IMG/VR virus record: IMGVR_UViG_3300010148_000023
Span: 1-46,118 of that record
Origin: a virus
DNA length: 46,118 nucleotides
Strand: one strand, 5' to 3'
Shown here in pieces: positions 15,947 through 24,800 of the stretch (position 1 is the stretch's first letter; each line of letters opens with the position of its first letter). Under the pieces are notes generated by a model. It had not been told where the DNA came from. It saw only the letters and a list, made by a program, of their open reading frames with translations, and did not search any database. The position numbers and the translations under genes were made by a program.

Positions 15947-17328
15947 GGCATTCCGAATGGGTTACTTTGAGAAAAGTCAATTATAGAATCTGCTTCATTC
16001 TCTATTGCAAAATTTTCAGCAAATTCATCTTTAGCAAATTCTCCTGAAAGTCTTCTAAATTGATGAACTGCTCCAGACTCTCTTCCTGTTATCAATTCTC
16101 CATTTATGAATGATCCAGATGATATTGAAACTTCTAATATATTAGTTGTTTCATTCCAAGATTTAACTCTTGCAACAACACTACTGGATGACCCTACTAC
16201 TTCTTCATTAAATATATAGTTTCCTGAATTGTTCATATGAGGAGAAGAAATGGTCACAGTTGGAGCAACTGTGTATCCAATACCAGCATCTGTTATTCCA
16301 ATTTGTGTAACAATACCAACATTGTTTATGTATGCTATTGCAGTAGCAGTATTAACACCTGAATTATTATTACTAATAGTAACTGTTGGTATGGTGGAAT
16401 AACCTGAACCCCCATCGGTAATACTTACTATACCTATAACACCGTCACCAATACCTGCTGTAGCAGCAGCACCAACTCCTCCACCACCGTGGAAAACAAC
16501 CGCAGGTGCTACAGTATACCCAGAACCAGGATTTGCTAAATCAACTCTCTGAACCTTAGACGATTTTTCACCATCGCAATCAACAATTTGACTAATCATT
16601 GAACAGAATCCAACTGCAGTCACACCACCAGATGGTGCAGATGAAATAGCAACTCTAGGAAGACTGCTATAATCATGACCTCTATCTGAAATAAAGATAG
16701 ATCTAACACCACCATTGAATACTCCTATTACAGATGCAGTTGCAGTGGAAGCAGAACCAACCAAACTTAGTGATTCTATATAACCAAATTCCTGAACATT
16801 ATCATCAACCGTATCAATTCCAGTATCAATAACCTCATCCTCATAACGGAAGAGTTCACATTTTAATTCATAAACATAATTCTTCTGTAATTGGTAAAAA
16901 GGTTTTTCGTGTTCTACAAATTTAATTTCAAATAACCTATCTCCAAGAGGAAACCATATCAAATCTCCTTCCTTGGGTCTTGTTGCTAATTTTATATTTG
17001 GTATATTCTTTATAAGAGGTGTTACATAATTTTCAAATCTATCTTTTGATATGATCAAACTCAAGTCATGTAAACCTTGTACACCAAATTTTGATAGAAG
17101 AACACCCTGTCCTTCATATCCATCGTAACTGTCCACGTATGCCTCTAGAGGCAAAGCATTTTCAAACTTAGACTCTATGACCTCTTTTATAACAGTTTTG
17201 CTAGAAACATAAGTTCTAGGAATATAAAATATTTCAACTCCATACATACGAAGTTGTTCATTAATTAGATCCTGAACCAAGTTTTGCTCAGTTCTGGCTC
17301 CTTGTTGAAAATACGGATTAAGAACCAT
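15943..17328 (-). CDS. gp14: Neck protein gp14, enlarged by beta-repeats
   Basis: This head-completion (neck) protein, together with gp13, connects head and tail. The first ~190 residues are recognisable gp14: MVLNPYFQQGARTEQNLVQD, YGVEIFYIPRTYV, DLIWFPLGDRLFEIKFVEH and KPFYQLQKNYVYELKCELFRY. The C-terminal tail FAENFAIENEADSIIDFSQS also fits. The 461 residues far exceed T4 gp14 (256). The excess is four tandem GYxxxPxVxIS repeats (about 205-374) inserted before the C-terminal segment. These probably form a surface domain on the neck. It follows gp13 with a 4-base gap. Confidence 0.94.
   Translation of the reverse strand: MVLNPYFQQGARTEQNLVQDLINEQLRMYGVEIFYIPRTYVSSKTVIKEVIESKFENALPLEAYVDSYDGYEGQGVLLSKFGVQGLHDLSLIISKDRFENYVTPLIKNIPNIKLATRPKEGDLIWFPLGDRLFEIKFVEHEKPFYQLQKNYVYELKCELFRYEDEVIDTGIDTVDDNVQEFGYIESLSLVGSASTATASVIGVFNGGVRSIFISDRGHDYSSLPRVAISSAPSGGVTAVGFCSMISQIVDCDGEKSSKVQRVDLANPGSGYTVAPAVVFHGGGGVGAAATAGIGDGVIGIVSITDGGSGYSTIPTVTISNNNSGVNTATAIAYINNVGIVTQIGITDAGIGYTVAPTVTISSPHMNNSGNYIFNEEVVGSSSSVVARVKSWNETTNILEVSISSGSFINGELITGRESGAVHQFRRLSGEFAKDEFAENFAIENEADSIIDFSQSNPFGMP
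16205..16715 (-). repeat. Four GYxxxPxVxIS beta-repeats inside gp14
   Basis: Four protein repeats are visible in order: DRGHDYSSLPRVAISSAP, NPGSGYTVAPAVVFHGG, DGGSGYSTIPTVTISNN and DAGIGYTVAPTVTISSP. Each is followed by a short Ala/Thr/Gly strand. The nucleotide copies have diverged, so the array is not a recent duplication. Confidence 0.8.
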
Positions 17329-17332
17329 GAGT

Positions 17333-18178
17333 CTAACCTATCATGTCTAATGGTGGAAGTTCATATGTATTTGACATATTTTCTCTAATTTTCTCTAAGT
17401 CTTTTTCAGCATCTTCATAGATTTCTCTTCCATTTAGTTCAACACCACCAGGAAGTTTTACACCTTGGAACTTAATAAGATTTTGACCCCACTGTTTTTT
17501 AATTAAAGCAGTTGCATATGGTTTCAAGAATGAATCATTATACACTCTTGGATATGTTGATGGATCTAATAAACGGAAACAATCTATGATAATATAATCA
17601 TCAACAGTAATAGAACCCCAATCAATATCCAAGTAGAGTCTATCTTGTCTTTTGTTAAATCTTATTTGTTTTTGGGTTGTTAATAGGAAATTTATATCTT
17701 CTAGATATGTTTTCGTCATTGCGTATGACAAAAGTTCTGTAGCACCCCAATAGTAAATATCATTCAAGAATAATTGATATTTAACACTAAACATATTGTT
17801 GGTTATAGTGTTTGTTCCATCAAAATGAAATATCTTTGTAACTCCTAATATTTCTGGTGGAACTGGAAGATAATTACTATTCTCTTCAAAACCAAACTGT
17901 GTAGTTAACCCAACAGTTTGATTTACAGTAGTTGTTACTATCCCAACAGCAGCATTATCTCCTCCTCTTGCTCTTCCTCTATCAATATCATCCTGAGTTA
18001 TCTTATACTTCATAAATGACTGATAGACACCATCAAAGTGTCTTTCTTGAAAAAACTGAATAGCATCATCTATGATGTCTTCAATTTGCTCATCAGCAAC
18101 ATTTATTTCTAAGACAGGAGCACCAAGTCTTCTTTTACAGTAATCTATTAACTCCTGTCGTGTTGAAGGTTGCGACAT
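17333..18178 (-). CDS. gp13: Neck protein gp13
   Basis: This neck protein works with gp14 to close the packaged head. The 281 residues are close to T4 gp13 (309). The N-terminus STRQELIDYCKRRLGAPVLE, then DEQIEDIIDDAIQFFQERHF and the later LFLNDIYYWGATELLSYAMT, are typical of the family. So are LDIDWGSITVDDYIIIDCFR and the C-terminal LPGGVELNGREIYEDAEKDL. A CTAAATA late promoter lies 27 bases upstream, and gp14 starts 4 bases downstream. Confidence 0.95.
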   Translation of the reverse strand: MSQPSTRQELIDYCKRRLGAPVLEINVADEQIEDIIDDAIQFFQERHFDGVYQSFMKYKITQDDIDRGRARGGDNAAVGIVTTTVNQTVGLTTQFGFEENSNYLPVPPEILGVTKIFHFDGTNTITNNMFSVKYQLFLNDIYYWGATELLSYAMTKTYLEDINFLLTTQKQIRFNKRQDRLYLDIDWGSITVDDYIIIDCFRLLDPSTYPRVYNDSFLKPYATALIKKQWGQNLIKFQGVKLPGGVELNGREIYEDAEKDLEKIRENMSNTYELPPLDMIG

Positions 18179-18204
18179 TTATCTACAAGTAGTTCTATCT
18201 GTTG

Positions 18205-18211
18205 TATTTAG
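18205..18211 (-). promoter_or_regulatory. Late promoter CTAAATA for gp13-gp14
   Basis: The minus strand reads CTCCCTAAATACAAC. It overlaps the end of the 128-residue gene and lies 27 bases before the gp13 ATG. Confidence 0.65.
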
Positions 18212-18594
18212 GGAGATGAAGATATACCTGCAATAACCAACACATTACCAGATACTATTCTGTATGTTGTTGATCCTGAACTTACCAAAACATCATATAC
18301 ATATCTTCCCTCTGGTAAACCTGTTGTATTTGTAGCACCTAATGATACATTAAAATCTCCTCCTGCAGCACTAGTAAATCCAACATTAAATGTTTTAATC
18401 GCATGTGCAGAAGATCCAATTGCAACACTCTTGGCAAGTTGAGATGATGCACTGTATCCTGTAAAATCAAAAGCAGATCCAGATGTAGTGACAACTGAAA
18501 AATCATTACTAAAAGTTGCTCCAGTATTAAGAGTAAGATTTACTCCAAAAGCAACTCCAGAGGTTGGATCAAAAGTAATGGTTTGTTTAGACAT
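18208..18594 (-). CDS. Small Ig-like virion-type protein next to gp13
   Basis: The 128-residue product is Ser/Thr/Gly-rich with alternating strands: ITFDPTSGVAFGVNLTLNTG, a TGYSASSQLAKSV segment and GLPEGRYVYDVLVSSGSTTY near the end. The last motif resembles Ig-like or BppU-like domains of phage baseplate appendages, in which a short strand pair ends in RIVSG. It overlaps the upstream 76-residue gene by 8 bases. A small structural or adhesive role is inferred from fold pattern and position. Confidence 0.75.
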   Translation of the reverse strand: MSKQTITFDPTSGVAFGVNLTLNTGATFSNDFSVVTTSGSAFDFTGYSASSQLAKSVAIGSSAHAIKTFNVGFTSAAGGDFNVSLGATNTTGLPEGRYVYDVLVSSGSTTYRIVSGNVLVIAGISSSP

Positions 18595-18817
18595 TTCTTA
18601 AATTTCTCAGTAGTTGTTTGATTTCATTTATGTCATCTTTTAATGAATTCAATTCATCTTCCATCGATTCCATTTTTTTGCGATTTTTGGATCTAGAATT
18701 TTTGAGAGCAACGTACTTATTATATTCTGCTTGATCAACATTAACAATAGCAGTGCTCTCTTCTTCTCTTGCTAAATTAGCATGTCCTTTGACTGATAAT
18801 TTTCCCATATTAGGCAA
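18587..18817 (-). CDS. Small coiled-coil protein after the DUF4815 giant
   Basis: The 76-residue product begins MPNMGKLSVKGHANLAREEE and ends in a heptad-rich helix (MEDELNSLKDDINEIKQLL, about 52-70). A basic patch (KNSRSKNRKK) lies between. It overlaps the upstream 2767-residue gene by 8 bases and the downstream 128-residue gene by 8 bases, so the three are translationally coupled. The pattern suggests a small oligomerising structural or chaperone-like protein; I recognise no named family. Confidence 0.75.
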   Translation of the reverse strand: MPNMGKLSVKGHANLAREEESTAIVNVDQAEYNKYVALKNSRSKNRKKMESMEDELNSLKDDINEIKQLLRNLRNV

Positions 18818-21800
18818 GTGCTATAACTCTCATGTCTTTCACTCTAGGTGGTTGAGCAGAGTTTGTAGAAGATCCTACAAGTTTTACACTAAAGTGTTTG
18901 AAACTTGGAAGATTGTCAATTGTAAATTCATAATCTTTGTAAACCACCTGACTGCTAGTATAAGCAATCTTATCAGTCTTAGGTAGAGATTTATCAGGTA
19001 GTCCATCATTCTTAGCAGGATCTATCACTTGACCAGAAGACAATAGGTTATTGAAACCAGGGAAAGGATTGTATATTAGATCCTCATCAAGATCATTTGA
19101 TATGGCATAGAATGCTCTTATATCACTAGTTAGGTTTATATGTCCAGTAATGTATACTTTAATCGAAGTAGCAGGTAATTCTAGAGTAACTGGTTTTGAT
19201 GCATATACAAAGGCATTTGGATCATTGATAACAGTTGATGTTCTAGAGTCTGTCGCATAATTTGTTATTGGATTATTTACACGGTTAGATGTAAATACTG
19301 CACCTATACGATCAAGATCAACAACTGGGGAAAGGTTCTGATTACTAGTTGCAAAATTCAAAGCAAGAGTAAATGATTTATTATTTGGTAAAGTGGTTAA
19401 CAAATTAGTTTCATTAACACGAGAAGCAACTATTCTTGGAGAACTCATATAGTTATCTGAGTCTAAACTAATACCCTCAAATCCCATATCTCTATAGGAA
19501 ATTTGATTTCCATCTATGGACTTACCACTAACAGTTCTTATCTGTGCAGTTAAGTTTGTTCCTGTTGGAGTTATATTTTCAATGATTGGTTTAACGATTT
19601 CAAATGGTATATTTTCTGTAGGAATTATGCCATTCAAACCTGTTGATTTGGTTTCAGTAAAGTGAAGTTTTGGTAAACCACTTGCTGTTCCATTATCAAT
19701 CTTAATAGTATAGAAATCTAATCCTATTGGATTGGATACAGTAGCATCAGATAAGTTATGATTTTTGTTTATTCTCCTTAAAGATACTCCAGCCAATTCA
19801 TATTTTTCAACAATATCACCAGAGAAGTGATTGACTATATTAGTTCCATCTACACCTCTAGTTGTTATTCCAGTGATGGTAGTTGCAGTTGTTCCACTGT
19901 AAGAAACTAACTCTCCACCGATTCTCAAGTATCCTAAAGTTGTGGTTCCAACACCAACTCCCTCAAAGGTTCCAAATTCAGAAGCATCATTTACAGTTAT
20001 TGTTGCTGTTGATGATGACTCGTAATCAGAAGTCAAATTAGTGGTAGGAACATCAGATGCAACACCTTCAATACCAACTATGTTTTGTGTGGAATGCATT
20101 CCATGATTTCTATGATTTACTTTTGCGTGTAAACCATCAGTAACTGTAGTTGTAGAAGTTATTAAAACATTTCCACCAGCACCATTAACATCTGCAGTAA
20201 CTCCAGAATTATTTGTAAACTGAAGTGTCTTACCTACACCAGTAACAAATTCACCTTGAACATTATCAATTATAAGTTCATTTACTCCACGGAGATCTCC
20301 TATGGACAATCTCATATTTGTCCCTAATGTATTACTTCCAATTTGAGTTGGAGTTACAACATCACCCACACTGTAACCTGTACCACCAACTGATATCGTA
20401 GCAGCAATTGCAACACCATTTTGAATACTAATATTAGCAGTTGCGTTTGATCCAGTTCCTGTTATGTTAGTCAAACTAACTCCAGTGAAAGTTTGATTGC
20501 CTGTGTACCCAATACCAGTATTTGTAAGGGTCATGGTTCCAAAAGCACTTCCAGCTGATCCCACAAAGTTACCAGTTCCTGTGCCTCCTAATTGACTTAT
20601 ACTATTACCTAAAGTTATAGTAGATGTTACAGTTGTTCCTAATCCAACTCTAACTTTATTAGATGTAATTTCTAATGCATTTGAATCTATAGGTAAGAAT
20701 TGCTCTACACCTTGACTTAAATTTGGATTATTTAAATTAGCTGTTCCTGTTGGACTAGTGAATTTTGCTTTATAAAGTGTAAATTTCAAATCTTCATACT
20801 GACTTGGATTCCAAGTAGAACCATTTTGAGATTTGAATAGAGAACCTAATAGTGGTTGCTCTGAAATCATAATTTGATCACTATCTGGGAGATTTACAGT
20901 AGTGATATCAACATCACCCATTCTAGATATCCATGCAGTATAGTTATTACTTGCTGATAGAAGAACAACTGAATGATAAGTATCACCTGCCAAATAAACA
21001 GGAGATTCAAAACTTATTCTGGTAGCAATTGAAGCATCATCAGAAACATATATCTCTTCTGGTAATACGGTTACTTCTGAGAAAGGATAAACTTTTTCAG
21101 TTGGTAATCCTAATTGCATTGGACGCAATTGAACTGTAACTGGGAGAGTATCGTCTTTACTTCCAAAGTAAACTTCAATGCTAGTTACGAATACACCTTC
21201 TGGTTGTGAAACAAAGAATGACTGAGCAAGTGGATCATCTCCAGCAGCACATGCCTTAGTTGTTTGTCCACCAGATATTGATGCTATTTCAGCATCTGTC
21301 AAATTAGAAATATTAGCAGCAGCCTCAATAATACCTATAGTTCCTGATGATACCAGAGCCATTTGAGTTGTAACAAAAGAATCTAAATTTGCTGCTTGAC
21401 CTGTAGTTTTATCATAAGTTTTTCCAACAACAGCAGCTTTTAAGATATTCAAATTACTTGTAGCAGAAATTTCTTCACTACCCCAATCAGTGCTTCCAGT
21501 GTACTCACCCTCTTTACCTTGATCAGTAAATGTTACACCAGATGTTTCAGATGATGAAATCAATGAAGCATCATATGCAATAGCAGCAAGAGTTTGACCT
21601 TGAAGACCCATTGCTGCAGATGCCTCAACACCAAGTGCTTTTACACTAGGATGTCCTTTGAAACTATCTGTTACGGATGAAACTGCAGCATCATAATCAC
21701 CACCCTCTGCAGCAATTCTTTCAATTTCACTAGTCCAATATGCTAAACCTTGAGAATCAGGTTGAGAACCAAGATATTTTACATAAAGACTACCTGCTAT

Positions 21801-24800
21801 ATCTTCAGATCTATCTTCTTGTGTTTGTGTTCCTATTGCACCACCTATGCCTTTCGTAACGAGTTCTTGTTTTCCATCAACCACCTCTAACTCAGCAATA
21901 TTAGGATTACTCAAATCATCATTATTATAGTATCCTAATTCTTCTGGAGTTATTGGACTGAAGACTGTAATACCAGTAGAAGAATCATTGTCAGTATCAA
22001 TAACACCAGTTTCTACAAACTGTTTTATTGTTGCGTTGGTTGATTGTACATCTAAGAATGTTTCAATTGCATCTGCAGTTGAACTATCACCATCGTCATC
22101 ACCAAAATCAATAGTGCTAATTATAATATCAACACCACCACCTTGAACAAACTTGATGTTTCCATCTGCATCTCTAACTGCATTTCCATTATCATCCAGA
22201 ATAGGTACATCATCAAAGTCTTGATCGTTAGTGTCTGTAAATACAACCACTTTCTTTTCTTCTGTAGTATCAATAAGACCATTGTAATTAGTATTAATAA
22301 TACTTGAGGTGATTGTATCTCCAGATAGACTTATTTGCTCAGTTTGAGTAACTGTTTCTGTATGAATATTTCTTGTAGTTATAATTGTTTCTTGATTTTT
22401 ACTTAAAGTTCCTTTTGCCTCAAATTCATTAGTTGCATCTGTTAAAACGTTACCTGGAATTTGACTATTGCTAGGACTACTTGTAAGTCTGAAAATTTTC
22501 ATTCCAGTTTCAAATCTAGGATTTGCCGTTATATTGGGGTCTGGTATAAAAATAGATCCAATTGCAAATCCATAAACATCACTTACTAATTTAACTTCAG
22601 AAACAGTTGCTTGTGCATTAGAACTTTGACCTGTAAGTCTTAATCCTTGAGTCACAAATCCATGAAACTCACCCTTTGCCTTTGCAGCAAGTGATACTGT
22701 ATCTACGTTTAATATTGTAGATGTTGCAGCATAATTTTCTGGAATTGTTATTGATCTATCATATGGACTCAAATTATAAGTTGAAGATGGTGATGTAATA
22801 TTTCCTTTCTTATGATTTGATTGACAAATTCTAAATTTTATAAGTTGAACTCCACTAGGATCTCTTCCGATAACAGTTTCACCCTTTTCAAAAGTTCCAT
22901 TAACCATAGAAACTTGAAGAAGTTTTGGAATAATATAACTGCTTAGATTTTCACTATCCAAGAACGCATATAGTCTGGTGACTGGTTTTAATTTTGATGC
23001 TCTGAATCTAATATTCCTAGATCTCATATAAGGAATAATATCACTACTAATAACTTTATTACCTTGACTTGTAGTATCAAAAGTTTCTCTAGTAACACTA
23101 CCAGTTCCTGTTCTTGTTTGGAATCCAGTGGGAGTGATGTTTAATGTTGTTGTGGTTTGAGTTGAACCATATTCAATAAAATCAGTTACAGTTGTAGAAT
23201 CTACATCTTCTCCAGTCCATATTGTATTCCAAGCACCCCATGTAACACCAGAGAGTCCAGAATGAGAACCATCAGATTCACTTGATGTATAAGTTGTATT
23301 GGTTATATTTTTAGATTCTAATTGAATCGTATCACACCATATGTCAGATGATGGTACTAAATTAAGAGTACCAGAATAGTAATTTACTAAGTATGGTGTT
23401 ACGTTCTCAACTCTAGATGCGTGTGGTTGTTTTATTAAAACAAATTCTTCAAAGTTAAGTGTTAAAACATTATTACTTCTCCTCAACCCAACAGTTGAAG
23501 GATCTAATTCCAAATCCAAAGCATTAGTAAATGGAGCTGGTCTCAATTCCGAATTCTTAACATCTATACTGTTTTTTGTTATTGTTTTTCTTAACTGAGT
23601 ATCAGTGTTTGCAAAATCATCTACAAAGAATCCAGATTTAAATCTGTTTAGTCCATCAGCATCTTGTATTTGTAAACTAGCAGTAGTGCTTTCTAAAAGT
23701 GAAAGAGTTGTGTAAAACTCTAGATTTTTTATTCTTCTCTCAAGATTTCTAATATCTCTCATTCTATATCTCTTATGATCTGATAAAGTGAGAGAAGCTT
23801 CATTCACATCACACATATAAGCAGGTAAATTAACAGTTGCTATTTCCATAGCATCGTTAATAGTATTAGGCATTTCAGGGGTTTCTGATGGATTACCCTC
23901 AACTAATTGGAAAGATCCATCTTTAGATAGGAAAATTTTATCTATTCTTGCTAGATAATAAGAATAATCTATTAAGAAAGATCTATCTGATGCTAATACG
24001 TTAGCAGATGAATTTCCTTCTTGAGTAAATGATCTTCCCAAGAATTCAAATGGTGATCTAGTAGTTCCACTAAAATCAGAAACTCTTGGTCTAATATCAA
24101 TAATTTCACAAACTTTTACACCATTTACTTTTGGTAAAGAGCAATAATTGAAGTCATTATATGAATTTACAGTTGTAATATCTCCAGTGTCGGAACTTGA
24201 GAAAAATGCAGATTCAAAAACTACTTTTAATTTTTTAACTGGTTCTTTAAATTCTGATTTTCTAATCAATCTAGAATAATCATAAATTGTATCTCTTTGA
24301 CCATTATCAAAAGTAAATTCATCAGTAATATCATTTGATCCAAAGGTTGCTGATGCTAATGTAGCTTGTATTCCAGATTCCGTAAACTTAAGAACTTCTC
24401 CTGCTAATGGTTGAACACCATTTATGGAAACGTAAGAGACAGTAGAATCATTTGCTTTCTCTACATATAATCCAACAAATTTACTACTCAAACCAATAAC
24501 TTCTTCACCAACTATCATATCATCAGTTTTACCTGATGTGCTATCAATAGAAACCAAAACTAATTTTGGAAATACAACTTCTGCAGCATTTTTTGATTCA
24601 TATACAGCATGTATCTTGGTTACATCTGGAACACCCAAAGATATTTCTTCATCCTGAACTCTAGTTCCATAAATTGATGAGAATGTCAAACCATCATTTA
24701 TGGTTGTAGCACCTACACCAGACTGTGAATTCTTAGAAGAATCTATAGAAAGAATGGTAACATTCTTCTTTGTCTTTATCTTTTCTTTAACATTGATCTT

